Shown here in pieces: positions 55,471 to 64,000 of a stretch of DNA of 64,000 nucleotides; positions within the stretch are counted from its first letter, which is position 1, and every line of letters begins with the position of its first letter. The stretch spans positions 1 through 64,000 of the forward strand of contig NZ_SACJ01000009.1 in the NCBI RefSeq assembly GCF_004016525.1, given 5' to 3'. The position numbers were made by a program, and so were the translations under genes. Origin of the DNA: Flavobacterium sufflavum. GTDB lineage: Bacteria > Bacteroidota > Bacteroidia > Flavobacteriales > Flavobacteriaceae. The notes beneath the pieces were generated by a model. It did not search any database, was not told the origin of the DNA, and saw nothing but the letters and a program-made list of their open reading frames with translations.

Positions 55471-56478
55471 CTATATATTCACTACAATTTTACCAAATTG
55501 CTGATTAGATTCTAAATAGTTATGAGACGCAACAATTTCATCCAGATTAAAAGCCTTGTCAATAATGGGTTTTAATTTTCCTTCGGCTACACCTTTGTCA
55601 ATAAAAACAATGGCTTGCATCAAAACTTCCATATTGCCTAAAACCTCAATTGCAGAATATCCCCGAATAGTTGGAGTTTTCATCAGCACATCAAAAGCAG
55701 GGAAACTTGCAGGTTCGTGACTTAATGCACCGTAAACAAATACTTTTCCGTTTTCGGCAACAGAGCTTAAGAGATTACTGAATTTAGCTCCCACAACAGG
55801 ATCTAAGATTATATGAGCACCTACATTATTTGTAATTTTCAAAACTGAAGCGGCTATGTCTTCTTCCGATGTTACAATTACGTGGGATGCCCCCGCTTTT
55901 AATAATGCTTCTTTTTTCTTTGCCGATGTAGTTAAGGCAATAGAAATTCCTCCAACATAATTGGTTATTTGAATCGCAGCAAGGCCAGCACTGCTTGAAG
56001 CGGCATTAATAACCACAAATTCACCTGATTTTAATTTTCCGGAATTTATGATCATCCCATACATTGTGGAGTAACTTGTCCACAAAGAGGCTGCTTCGTC
56101 AAAAGACAAATTGGCTGGATATTGATGTACTGCATAAGCTGGCATTAGGATATATTCACCATAAGAAGTATAGTTATGTAATGAAAAACCAGGAATAACA
56201 TTTACAACATCTCCCACTGATACATTCGAAACTTCAGAACCAACAGCTTCCACAATTCCAGCTGCTTCATATCCTAATTGGGCCGGAAAAATAGGATTTT
56301 CTATGTACATTCCTTGGCGGTACATAGCATCAGCTCTGTTTATACCAATTGATTTCACTTGAATTCTTACTTCCTGAGGACCAGGATAAGATACTTTTAC
56401 TTGTTCCACTTTTAATACTTCAGGAGTTCCAGCTTCGTGGAAAACCACCGTTTTAGACATTTTTGATAAATCACTCAT
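55471..56478 (-). CDS. Zinc-independent MDR oxidoreductase (quinone oxidoreductase-like)
   Basis: 335 residues of the medium-chain dehydrogenase family. GroES-like N-terminal part (PGPQEVRIQVKSIGINRADAMYRQG) and Rossmann domain (VVINAASSSAGLAAIQITNYVGG). The Cys/His zinc ligands of alcohol dehydrogenases are absent, so it is of the NADPH:quinone oxidoreductase type. An alternative start six codons in (MSKTVVF) is possible. Neighbours (Crp/Fnr, DoxX, pirin) suggest a redox-stress role. Confidence 0.88.
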   Translation of the reverse strand: MSDLSKMSKTVVFHEAGTPEVLKVEQVKVSYPGPQEVRIQVKSIGINRADAMYRQGMYIENPIFPAQLGYEAAGIVEAVGSEVSNVSVGDVVNVIPGFSLHNYTSYGEYILMPAYAVHQYPANLSFDEAASLWTSYSTMYGMIINSGKLKSGEFVVINAASSSAGLAAIQITNYVGGISIALTTSAKKKEALLKAGASHVIVTSEEDIAASVLKITNNVGAHIILDPVVGAKFSNLLSSVAENGKVFVYGALSHEPASFPAFDVLMKTPTIRGYSAIEVLGNMEVLMQAIVFIDKGVAEGKLKPIIDKAFNLDEIVASHNYLESNQQFGKIVVNI

Positions 56479-56561
56479 TGTTTTATTTTTTAAATATTTT
56501 TATTGATTTTGATAAGGCAAAGTTGCACCAAAGGCAAGCCTCACAACAATGAGATATGATA

Positions 56562-56592
56562 AAAAAAACCGTTGACATATATCAACGGTTTT
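56562..56592 (-). terminator. Terminator of the first Crp/Fnr gene
   Basis: AACCGTTGA and TCAACGGTT pair around a short loop, with a T-run following on the minus strand. It closely matches the terminator at 55408-55433 and shares its flank (GATATGATAAAAAAAA on the plus strand). Confidence 0.85.
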
Positions 56593-56618
56593 TATAAAAG
56601 TTAAAACTTAAATGGAAT

Positions 56619-57200
56619 TTATTTCGTTCCCTGTTTTCTGATTCGGCTCAACGTTTCTTTGGTAATACCCAAAAAAGAAGCAATAAGATGTTGTGGAAAT
56701 CGCTGAATAAATTGTGGATGATGAGTAGCAAATTCTTCATAACGTTTTTCAGCCGTGTTACTGATAGTAGAACTTAATCGGCGTTGGTTGGCAATCGCAT
56801 TTCGTTCGTCCATAACTCTTGTCATTTGTACCAAAGCAGGAATTTTTTCCATCAAATCGAGCATCTCAGCTCTTGTAACAATGAGCATTTCGGTATCTTC
56901 CCACGCATCAATATTGTATTTTGAAGGAGTAAGCATCGTAGCGCTTTCGCGGTCGTTTGCCCAATAGTTTTCTATAAATAAATGTACAATATGCTCAACT
57001 CCTTTATCATCTACACTGTATTGTCGCATAGCTCCTTTTACAATAAAACCAGCATATTTACACACATCACCTTCCTGCAGAAAATATTGTTTTTTTCTTA
57101 ACTTTTTGGGGCGAAAAGTGGCTACAATTAAGGCTTCTTCTTCACTTGTAAGTGGCGAAGCTATATGTTGATTGATATAGGCTAATAGATTTTCGTGCAT
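56619..57200 (-). CDS. Crp/Fnr-family regulator
   Basis: 193 residues. A cNMP-binding beta-roll (about 15-115; LRKKQYFLQEGDVCKYAGFIVKGAMRQY) is followed by a C-terminal region with a divergent HTH (about 160-190; QHLIASFLGITKETLSRIRKQ). Fnr-type cysteines for an iron-sulfur cluster are not seen. It is typical of the many small Bacteroidota Crp paralogues. Between the quinone oxidoreductase and the SnoaL lipoprotein, it probably controls nearby redox genes. Confidence 0.9.
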   Translation of the reverse strand: MHENLLAYINQHIASPLTSEEEALIVATFRPKKLRKKQYFLQEGDVCKYAGFIVKGAMRQYSVDDKGVEHIVHLFIENYWANDRESATMLTPSKYNIDAWEDTEMLIVTRAEMLDLMEKIPALVQMTRVMDERNAIANQRRLSSTISNTAEKRYEEFATHHPQFIQRFPQHLIASFLGITKETLSRIRKQGTK

Positions 57201-57249
57201 TGGTGTGATGATTCATTAAAACAATGCAAGGTATAAAAAAAAACGATTT

Positions 57250-57711
57250 TTATTTCATAGCATCATTTACTGTTTGACTATCTACAAATTGCTCAAAACT
57301 GATTATTTTGCTGTCTTTCAATTTCCAAACGTGAGCTACTCTGGCTGTGAATGATTTGCCTGTGATTTTATAAGTACCAGTATAGGTGCCGTATGCAACC
57401 ACTTTATCATCACTGGCAACATAATCTTCAGGAGTAAATTTATAATCAATCCATTCGCTTCCCAATCGGCTAAAGACATTTTTGGTAATTTCTTCTAATC
57501 CAATATAAGTTCCTGCGTATGGAAATCCTTTGGCTTCTGTCCAGAAAATATTTTCAGCGGAATATTGCGCTAGATTTTTACCGTTTTCTTCTGAAGTTTT
57601 TCCTTCATAAGTACTTTTTATAATATCAAGATTTGTCATTGCCTTTCTATTTGAAGAACAGCCTGAGAACACAAAAAGTAGTATCAGGCTGTAGAGGATT
57701 GATTTTACCAT
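57250..57711 (-). CDS. SnoaL/NTF2-like lipoprotein
   Basis: 153 residues with a lipoprotein signal (lipobox FSGC at about 15-18) and a SnoaL/NTF2-like fold (LDIIKSTYEGKTSEENGKNL, VWKLKDSKIISFEQFVDS). Such proteins bind or isomerise small molecules. Its start overlaps the stop of the MBL-fold gene by 7 bp, so the two are coupled. Confidence 0.85.
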   Translation of the reverse strand: MVKSILYSLILLFVFSGCSSNRKAMTNLDIIKSTYEGKTSEENGKNLAQYSAENIFWTEAKGFPYAGTYIGLEEITKNVFSRLGSEWIDYKFTPEDYVASDDKVVAYGTYTGTYKITGKSFTARVAHVWKLKDSKIISFEQFVDSQTVNDAMK

Positions 57712-58598
57712 TTCATTTCTCCGGTATTTACTTTTGCACCTATCATCAAGGCAGTTTCAAAGGTAAGTGCTGGATATTTTGTTTTCAAAGCAGTAATTAA
57801 AGCTTCCGAAGTTTTGTTGGTTTTTAAAGCTTCTTCGTAGAATTGAATGTAGCTTTTGGTATGATTTATAGCAGCTATATCGAATGGAGAATTTGAATTG
57901 GCGTGAGCAGGAATTACAATTTCAGGTTTCAAAGCTGTGATTTTGTCTAAAACTGAAATCCAGCTTTTGCGGGCTTCTGAAGTTTGTGCATCGGCCATCC
58001 AAAGATGGAAAGTAGTTCCAAAAATATTGATTCCGCCTACAACCGCTTTGATAGAAGGAATCCATATAAAAGTTTTATTCGGGAATTCTTCCAAACCAAT
58101 GATTTCTAATTTCTGACCTTCCAATTCAATAGTATTTCCTTTTAAAATCTGAGGTAAAATAACGTTTGACGTAATGTTTTTGCCTAATCTTTCGCCCCAA
58201 ATTTCTAATTTCTTTTGAGCTGTAGCCTTGATATGTTCTACTGTTGCAGGAGATGCATAAGCAGTAATTTCAGGGAAATATTTTTTGAATACTTCCAGTC
58301 CGAAGTAAAAATCAGGATCGCCGTGAGAAACAAAAATTGTCGTTAGTTTTTTGCCACTTGCTTTAATTTCCTGTGCTATTTTTTCGGCATCCGCCAAAGT
58401 AAATTGTGCATCAATCAAAACCGCATCCGTTTTTCCGGATACAATTACCGATGCTACACCAAAACTATTTTCTGATGCATTGTAAACTTGAAGTTTCAAA
58501 TCTTTAGTTTCAATAGTTTTGAAACTTTGTGCTTGTGTTTCCATATTAAATAAAATTAAAATTGTTATAAATACTGTCGAGATACTTTTTTTACTCAC
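57705..58598 (-). CDS. MBL-fold hydrolase-like protein with altered metal site
   Basis: 297 residues from a GTG start at 58598 (a Met codon within the frame would cut the signal peptide). A signal peptide (about 1-24, ending TQAQ) precedes a metallo-beta-lactamase fold. The metal motif reads SHGDPDFYFG: compared with the usual HxHxDH, the second His is Asp and the last His is Phe. PAHANSNSPFD supplies a further His. Metal binding is thus unusual. The activity is unknown. Confidence 0.8.
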   Translation of the reverse strand: MSKKSISTVFITILILFNMETQAQSFKTIETKDLKLQVYNASENSFGVASVIVSGKTDAVLIDAQFTLADAEKIAQEIKASGKKLTTIFVSHGDPDFYFGLEVFKKYFPEITAYASPATVEHIKATAQKKLEIWGERLGKNITSNVILPQILKGNTIELEGQKLEIIGLEEFPNKTFIWIPSIKAVVGGINIFGTTFHLWMADAQTSEARKSWISVLDKITALKPEIVIPAHANSNSPFDIAAINHTKSYIQFYEEALKTNKTSEALITALKTKYPALTFETALMIGAKVNTGEMKW

Positions 58599-58759
58599 GG
58601 TTTTAATATTTTTTTTCCGTGTTCGTGACCCGAGCCTGTAAGGCGAACGGATGAAATAATCTTCGATTTCATTTTTTCGCTGTTTTGAATTAACACTGCA
58701 AAGATGAGACGATATGCAATCTCAAAACATTAAACTAGTTTAAAAAATAAAAGGAATTC

Positions 58760-59341
58760 TTATTTTTTGACAGCAATTTTCTTTCGAATATTACTCAAAA
58801 AAACATTGGTAATACCCAAATAAGCAGCTACCTGAATATTGGAAAGACGCTGAATAAGCTGAGGATATTTTTCTGCAAATTCGATGTAACGGGATTCAGC
58901 TGTTTTACTCAGATTATCAATCATTCTGCGTTGAAGAGCCACATGCGTTTTTTGTGTCATTACCCGAAATAGCTTTTCAATTTTAGGCAAATTGGCATAA
59001 GCGTATTCCTTATCTTCTTTAGAAATTAAAAGGACTTCACTATCTTCAAGGGCTTCTATAAAAAGTTGTGATGGTGTTTCAGTTGTAAAGCTGTCAATAT
59101 CGGTAATCCACCAATTTTCAAAAGCAAAATAGAGCACTTGTTCAAAACCACTTTTATCAATATGGTACACCCGGAAAAGCCCTTCGATGACAAAACCTTC
59201 AAACTTGCAAACTTCACCTTCCCGCAACAAAAAACTTTTTTTTGGGATTGTTTTTTGTTCAAACAAATTACAGAATTCCTCCATTTCAGTATCTGAAAGT
59301 GAAATATGTGCTGCAATATTTTGTTTAAGAAGTTTTGTCAT
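58760..59341 (-). CDS. Crp/Fnr-family regulator
   Basis: 193 residues, a paralogue of the one at 56619 with the same layout: cNMP-binding roll (about 15-115; IPKKSFLLREGEVCKFEGFVIEGLFRVY) and a C-terminal divergent HTH (about 160-190; NIQVAAYLGITNVFLSNIRKKI). It lies upstream of the MBL-fold gene on the same strand with a 161-bp gap. It may control that gene. Effector binding is not predictable. Confidence 0.9.
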   Translation of the reverse strand: MTKLLKQNIAAHISLSDTEMEEFCNLFEQKTIPKKSFLLREGEVCKFEGFVIEGLFRVYHIDKSGFEQVLYFAFENWWITDIDSFTTETPSQLFIEALEDSEVLLISKEDKEYAYANLPKIEKLFRVMTQKTHVALQRRMIDNLSKTAESRYIEFAEKYPQLIQRLSNIQVAAYLGITNVFLSNIRKKIAVKK

Positions 59342-59646
59342 TTTAAGTTGTGTAAAATAATTCTAAAATTACTTAATTAGAATTATTAGACAATGCTTTA
59401 AAAGCGTTATGTTTAGAATATAATGATTCTGAGGCTATTTATAGAATTTCTTATTGATTTTTACAAGTTTTTGAAAATTACTATAAAGATATATTGATGT
59501 TAAATCTAATGACAAATGATTTTACGAAGACGAGCTGTTTGTATTCATAATCATTTAGATACCAGATACAACTAATAGCTTGCTTATTTTTTTTCTAAAG
59601 GTTTAGGTGAAATTTTTTATATTTATACACTTTACCTACTAATAGC
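59342..59646. other. 305-bp divergent region without a gene
   Basis: Lies between the Crp/Fnr gene and the hybrid kinase, which point away from each other. It is very AT-rich and must hold both promoters. I see no repeat, hairpin or operator that stands out. Confidence 0.6.
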
Positions 59647-61635
59647 ATGAATAATATAGAAAAAACTACATCTTATAACGAATCAGAACGTCTGGCAGCA
59701 TTAAGACGCTACAACATACTTGATACGTTACCTGATAATGCTTTTGATGATGCAACAAAACTCGTTTCTTATATATGTGGTGTGCCCATTGCCCATATTT
59801 CATTCATAGACGAGAACAGACAATGGTTTAAATCAGAAATAGGGATTGGATTGTCAGAAGTACCTCGGGAAATTAGTTTCTGCCGATATACCATTATGGA
59901 ATCGGAAATGGTGGAGATACCGGATACTTTTTTGAACGAAAGATTTAAGGATGACCCCAATGTTACCGGCGGTTTTAAAGTCAGGTTCTACGCTGGTGTT
60001 CCACTTAGAACTCCCGACGGTTATAACATAGGAACCCTTTGTGCTGTAGATCATGTTACTAAGGTACTCAACGAAAATCAGCGAAATGCACTTTCAATTG
60101 TGGCGAAGCACGTGATAAACCAATTGGAATTAAGAACTAAAAATATAGAACTGGACGTTCAGAAAAAAATTGCCGAACGGGCGGTATTGGCTAAAGATAG
60201 TTTTCTTGCCAATATGAGTCATGAAATCAGGACGCCGTTAAATGCAATAATTGGATTCACGGATCTTCTGGCTCAAACTAGGCTGGATTCTGTTCAGCGT
60301 GATTATATTGACAGTGTACAAATAGCTGGGGAAAATCTACTTTTAATAATTAATGATATTCTGGATCTTTCCAAAATGGATACAGGTAATCTGACCATTG
60401 AAGCACAGCCATTCAATTTAAAAAAGACGCTTAAGCATGTTTATAATTTACTTAAGGTAAAGGTTCCTGAAGCCATAGAATTCAATCTCTTTCTCGATGC
60501 TGATTTGCCTGAAATTGTAATTGGAGATCATGGAAGATTAAACCAGATATTGGTTAACCTGATAGGAAATGCGATTAAGTTTACTGAAGAAGGGGAAATA
60601 ACGATTTCCGTAAAAAAACTTGATGAAACCGCCGATTATTATTCGCTTAGATTTTCGATTAAAGATACCGGAATAGGCATAGCCGAGGACAAGCTCACCA
60701 CTATTTTTGAACGATTTACCCAAGCAGAAGATAGTATAACAAGGAAATTTGGAGGTACAGGACTTGGTCTTAGTATTGTGAAACAACTGGCCGAATTGCA
60801 AGGAGCAGAAATTCAGGTAAAAAGTAAAGAGGGGAGAGGCTCCGAATTTTTCTTTGTAATAAATTATAAAAAAGCTAATTATACTGAAGCAGAAAAAGAA
60901 CCATTAGCGGGAGATAATCTGGGGAAACTTAAAATATTGCTGTGTGAAGACAATGTTATCAACCAGAAATTAGCTAAGAGTGTGATTCATAATTTTGGTT
61001 TTGATGTAGACATTGCCGAAAATGGGGAAGAAGGAATAGAATTGTTGTCAAAAAACAACTATGATTTGGTTTTAATGGATCTTCAGATGCCTCTTAAAGA
61101 CGGTTATGAAACGGCTCAATACATTAGGACTGAAATGAAGTCTGATATTCCCATTATAGCCATGACAGCCCATTCTTTTGTGGGAGAGCAGGAACGTTGT
61201 TATAGTGTGGGAATGGATGGCTATGTGCCCAAACCTTTTAAGCAGTTAGCGCTTTTAGAAACTATAAAAGCTGTAATGAAGAAAGAGGAGAATCTTACTC
61301 CCAGGAGAAAACTGGATTTATCTTATTTAGATGAAATGGCATGCGGTAATCCAAACTTTAGGCAGGAAATGATAGATCTTTTTATAGAAAAAATTCCAAA
61401 TCAAGTAGCTCAACTCCAGGAAGCATTTGATAGAAACGATACTAATACGGTAAAAAGAACAGCTCATAATATGAAGTCTAGTATAGATATTTTTATGTTG
61501 GAGGATATTAGTAATTATTTGTCTATTATTGAGATAGAGGCTAAGTCAGGACGATTTACTGCCCAAACTGAAGATAAAATAAAATTTCTACATCATGAAA
61601 TTTTTGAAGTAGTTAAAAGTTTAAAGGAACTATGA
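59647..61635 (+). CDS. Hybrid sensor histidine kinase (GAF-HisKA-HATPase-REC-HPt)
   Basis: 662 residues, apparently cytoplasmic (no membrane segment). GAF domain (about 20-165), dimerisation domain with His192 (SHEIRTPLN), ATP-binding domain (N-box NQILVNLIGNAIKF, G2 GGTGLGLSIVKQL), receiver domain with Asp478 (VLMDLQMP) and HPt domain with His607 (RTAHNMKSSID). Phosphate can therefore pass His-Asp-His within one chain and on to a separate receiver, most likely the next gene. It controls an operon ending in a glycosyltransferase. Confidence 0.93.
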   Translation: MNNIEKTTSYNESERLAALRRYNILDTLPDNAFDDATKLVSYICGVPIAHISFIDENRQWFKSEIGIGLSEVPREISFCRYTIMESEMVEIPDTFLNERFKDDPNVTGGFKVRFYAGVPLRTPDGYNIGTLCAVDHVTKVLNENQRNALSIVAKHVINQLELRTKNIELDVQKKIAERAVLAKDSFLANMSHEIRTPLNAIIGFTDLLAQTRLDSVQRDYIDSVQIAGENLLLIINDILDLSKMDTGNLTIEAQPFNLKKTLKHVYNLLKVKVPEAIEFNLFLDADLPEIVIGDHGRLNQILVNLIGNAIKFTEEGEITISVKKLDETADYYSLRFSIKDTGIGIAEDKLTTIFERFTQAEDSITRKFGGTGLGLSIVKQLAELQGAEIQVKSKEGRGSEFFFVINYKKANYTEAEKEPLAGDNLGKLKILLCEDNVINQKLAKSVIHNFGFDVDIAENGEEGIELLSKNNYDLVLMDLQMPLKDGYETAQYIRTEMKSDIPIIAMTAHSFVGEQERCYSVGMDGYVPKPFKQLALLETIKAVMKKEENLTPRRKLDLSYLDEMACGNPNFRQEMIDLFIEKIPNQVAQLQEAFDRNDTNTVKRTAHNMKSSIDIFMLEDISNYLSIIEIEAKSGRFTAQTEDKIKFLHHEIFEVVKSLKEL

Positions 61636-61717
61636 TAAAAGAGAAATATGCAATAGCTTTGCATATGTTTCCAGATTTTATTAATTTGAGTTCGCCCCCA
61701 AACAAAAAATTAAACCT

Positions 61718-62083
61718 ATGAGAATAATATTATCTGAAGATAATGATATCCTACGCAAGTCATTATCTTTTTTCTTAGAGTCTAATGGATTTACCGTTGA
61801 CCAGTTTTCAGATGGTAAGGATGCACTGGACGCTATTGAAACTAATGATTACGATTTAATTCTGACAGATATAAATATGCCTGGCATAAGTGGAATGGAA
61901 ATTACGCAATATGTAAGACAGCACATAGGATCTGATATTCCAATAATTATATTTACTTCTTCAGGTATAGAGCAGACTGAACTGGATTCTTTTGATTTAG
62001 GAGCCAATGAATTTATTGCTAAACCTGTCAGTCCGGCTGTGCTTCTGGTGAGAATTAATAAATTATTAAGTACGCGCGCTTAA
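61718..62083 (+). CDS. Stand-alone response regulator (receiver domain)
   Basis: 121 residues, a single receiver domain: acidic pocket EDND (7-10), phospho-acceptor Asp51 (LTDINMPG), Thr/Ser (IFTSSG) and Lys in IAKPVS. There is no output domain, so it must act by protein contact. It probably receives phosphate from the HPt domain of the kinase upstream and acts on the HEAT protein or glycosyltransferase next to it. It starts 82 bp after the kinase and ends 12 bp before the HEAT gene. Confidence 0.92.
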   Translation: MRIILSEDNDILRKSLSFFLESNGFTVDQFSDGKDALDAIETNDYDLILTDINMPGISGMEITQYVRQHIGSDIPIIIFTSSGIEQTELDSFDLGANEFIAKPVSPAVLLVRINKLLSTRA

Positions 62084-62095
62084 TAACTTCTAAAT

Positions 62096-62917
62096 ATGAT
62101 AAAAATAGAAGAACTTTATAAGGGTGGTGACTGGATAGAGTCGTTCTTAATCCTGTCAATCAGTCTGTTTATAGCGGTATCAATTGTTCTGTATTTGTTA
62201 ATTATAACAAGCCGTGCTAAGAAAATAAAAAGAGAAAGGCTCAGGATTGAATACGAAAAAATCATTGTAGAATTAATGTATTCTGTAGTTTTTGTCGACG
62301 TTCCTTTTTCAGAAGTGAAAGAAGATAAAAACTATGCGATGCTTTTTAATAATACTTTCTTCAGGGAAGTTCTGATAGAATCTGTTATCAATCTCCATAA
62401 AAATTATGATGGTATTTACGCATTAAAACTGGAACAGCTTTACAAAGAATCGGGATTAATAAATGATTCATTTAAAAAGCTCAAAAGCCTGAAATGGGAG
62501 GTTAAATGTAAAGGTGTAACTGAACTTGCTGAAATGAATGTTAATGAGGCTTTTGATGATATAATAAAAATTTCCAATACCCGAAATAAAGCTTTAAAAA
62601 TTACTGCTATAAATGCTTCCATCAAACTTGGAGGATCAAAAGGGATAATACATCTTACGGAGCATCAAAATCCTATTGACGACTGGACTCAGGTAAATAT
62701 AATCAGTGCTTTTAAAAAGCATGATATGGATGATATTAAAGGTATTGAACTTTTATTGGAATCACAAAACACCACTGTTGTTACACTTGGTTTAAAGCTT
62801 ATCAAAGAATTGAAACTTACCCAAAAAGTTTCTCATGTAGAACAATTGGCTGCCAGAACTCCTCATGTACTACTACAAAATGAAGCACAAAACGTTTTGC
62901 AGACATTAACAGTTTAA
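62096..62917 (+). CDS. Membrane-anchored HEAT-repeat-like protein
   Basis: 273 residues. One transmembrane helix near the N-terminus (about 17-40; ILSISLFIAVSIVLYLLIITS) is followed by a basic stretch and an all-helical cytoplasmic part with HEAT-like repeats (ALKITAINASIKLGG, VTLGLKLIKELKL, LLQNEAQNVLQTLT). It is a probable scaffold linking the receiver domain to the glycosyltransferase 12 bp downstream. No enzymatic motif is seen. Confidence 0.78.
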   Translation: MIKIEELYKGGDWIESFLILSISLFIAVSIVLYLLIITSRAKKIKRERLRIEYEKIIVELMYSVVFVDVPFSEVKEDKNYAMLFNNTFFREVLIESVINLHKNYDGIYALKLEQLYKESGLINDSFKKLKSLKWEVKCKGVTELAEMNVNEAFDDIIKISNTRNKALKITAINASIKLGGSKGIIHLTEHQNPIDDWTQVNIISAFKKHDMDDIKGIELLLESQNTTVVTLGLKLIKELKLTQKVSHVEQLAARTPHVLLQNEAQNVLQTLTV

Positions 62918-62929
62918 CAATAGAAGCAA

Positions 62930-64000
62930 ATGAATTTTTTTAATAGTGAAATAACGGCTTTTTTTGAGATTTACTTAATCCTTATCCTTGCTTATGCAAT
63001 ATTGATTATGTCTTCTTATTTGATATTAGCTTTTCTCTCTACAAAAGAGCTAAGGGGATATCTTAAAAAAAATAGTTTTGTTGATTATGATGTGCTTCTT
63101 ACGAGTGAATTTGCGCCCAGTCTTTCATTAATTGCTCCTGCCTACAATGAAGGCTTTACTATTGAAGAAAATGTAAAATCCTTACTTTCGTTAAATTACA
63201 ATAATTATCAGGTAATTGTGGTGAATGATGGCAGTAAGGACAATTCTATGGAAATCCTCATTAAGACCTATGATCTTGTCCTGACAGAACTGAATATTCA
63301 TCGAAAGATTAAAACAAAAAAAATTAAGGGAGTATATACTTCCAGAAATGCTGCGTTTAAAAAACTGATAGTTGTTGACAAAGAAAATGGAGGTAAAGCC
63401 GATGCTCTGAATGTGGGACTTAACATTGCAGAGAATCCTTATGTGGTTTGCATTGACGTTGATTGTATCCTCGATAGAGACTCGCTGCTTAAGTTGGCAA
63501 AACCCTTTTTGGAATCCCACGGTAAGCGTATTATTGCTACTGGCGGAGTGGTGAGGATAGCAAACCAGTGTATTATTAAAAACGGACGCCTGGTTGAGGT
63601 AAACATTCCCGATGCTATGCTGCCAAGGATTCAGGTTTTAGAATATTTAAGGGCATTTCTTCTGGGAAGAATGGCTTGGGGCAGGCTAGATGGTTTATTG
63701 CTTATCAGCGGTGCATTTGGTGCATTTGATAGAGAAATAGCCTTAGAGGTAGGCGGTTATAATACAAAAACGGTAGGTGAAGACATGGAACTGGTAGTAA
63801 GGATGCGCCGTTATATGCTTGAAAACAAAATTCCTTATGGTGTTAGTTATATTCCGGATCCACTTTGTTGGACCGAAGCACCGGAAAATTTTAAAATATT
63901 CAAGAAACAACGCAGCCGTTGGATGAGAGGAACAATTGAAACACTTAGCTTTCACAAGAAGATGTTCTTGAATCCTAAATACAAATTACTGGGAATGCTC
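62930..64000 (+). CDS. Family 2 processive glycosyltransferase (partial at window end)
   Basis: 357 codons from ATG 62930 to the window edge with no stop. N-terminal membrane helix (about 14-37). GT2 fold: LSLIAPAYNEGFTIEENVKSLL, VVNDGS, the DxD motif in CIDVDCILD, the acceptor-side GEDMEL and QRSRWMRG (QxxRW). These are the marks of polysaccharide synthases such as PgaC/BcsA. It probably makes an exported polysaccharide at the inner membrane, under control of the kinase/receiver pair before it. The remaining C-terminal membrane helices lie outside the window. Confidence 0.9.
   Translation, partial: MNFFNSEITAFFEIYLILILAYAILIMSSYLILAFLSTKELRGYLKKNSFVDYDVLLTSEFAPSLSLIAPAYNEGFTIEENVKSLLSLNYNNYQVIVVNDGSKDNSMEILIKTYDLVLTELNIHRKIKTKKIKGVYTSRNAAFKKLIVVDKENGGKADALNVGLNIAENPYVVCIDVDCILDRDSLLKLAKPFLESHGKRIIATGGVVRIANQCIIKNGRLVEVNIPDAMLPRIQVLEYLRAFLLGRMAWGRLDGLLLISGAFGAFDREIALEVGGYNTKTVGEDMELVVRMRRYMLENKIPYGVSYIPDPLCWTEAPENFKIFKKQRSRWMRGTIETLSFHKKMFLNPKYKLLGML

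Noticed and set aside
1..64000. CRISPR array, tRNA or rRNA genes
   Set aside because: No regularly spaced repeats with unique spacers and no recognisable tRNA or rRNA sequence was found by reading both strands. A tRNAscan/Infernal run would settle it.

Overview
The window reads as a piece of chromosome from a Flavobacterium-like member of the Bacteroidota. The DNA is AT-rich and genes lack strong Shine-Dalgarno sites. The outer-membrane receptors carry the N-terminal carboxypeptidase-regulatory-like domain typical of the phylum, the Crp/Fnr and AraC regulators are of flavobacterial type, and some promoters fit the TTTG / TAnnTTTG pattern. No rRNA, tRNA or CRISPR array was seen. LAYOUT: 1-3330 is a decaying paralogous locus: a receptor gene cut off next to a possible insertion-sequence end, an AraC gene with a one-base frameshift, and a 3' scrap of a cyclase gene. 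3335-28567 (nearly all minus strand) is a large catabolic island: two SDRs, an MFS exporter, a cupin, a DUF3861 protein, an esterase, GH3 and GH1 beta-glucosidases, a DUF1593 protein, an MFS importer, a TonB-dependent receptor without a SusD partner, a Dabb protein, a DUF1080 + TIM-barrel fusion, a GH106 rhamnosidase, an AraC activator, and a cyclase / SDR / HisD-like dehydrogenase / ABM operon. A GH3 lipoprotein at 29001 faces the other way. 31133-39967 is a complete 4-hydroxybenzoate / protocatechuate (beta-ketoadipate) pathway with its own AraC regulator. 40414-46067 holds PEP carboxykinase, malic enzyme and a GH43. 46368-52076 holds a nucleosidase, a frameshifted small gene, flavohemoglobin, a YafQ-type toxin-antitoxin pair and topoisomerase III. 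52195-59341 is a run of redox/stress genes (SDR, AraC, pirin, DoxX, quinone oxidoreductase, two Crp/Fnr proteins, an MBL-fold protein). 59647-64000 holds a hybrid histidine kinase, a response regulator, a HEAT-repeat membrane protein and a GT2 glycosyltransferase that runs off the window. HOW IT FITS: the island looks built to import, deglycosylate and oxidise a glucose/rhamnose-decorated, probably aromatic, compound, with the aromatic part entering the protocatechuate pathway and the resulting succinate/acetyl-CoA feeding PckA and MaeB. The strongest new signal is a tandem operator, TTTTGAAT-N13-TTTTGA(A/T)T with exactly 21 bp periodicity. It lies upstream of seven transcription units: both receptors, DUF1080, GH106, the ABM/HisD operon, the GH3 lipoprotein and pcaF. 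It ties the glycoside genes and the last beta-ketoadipate step into one candidate AraC regulon. The substrate and regulator assignments are inference. The genes, repeats and operator copies are visible directly.
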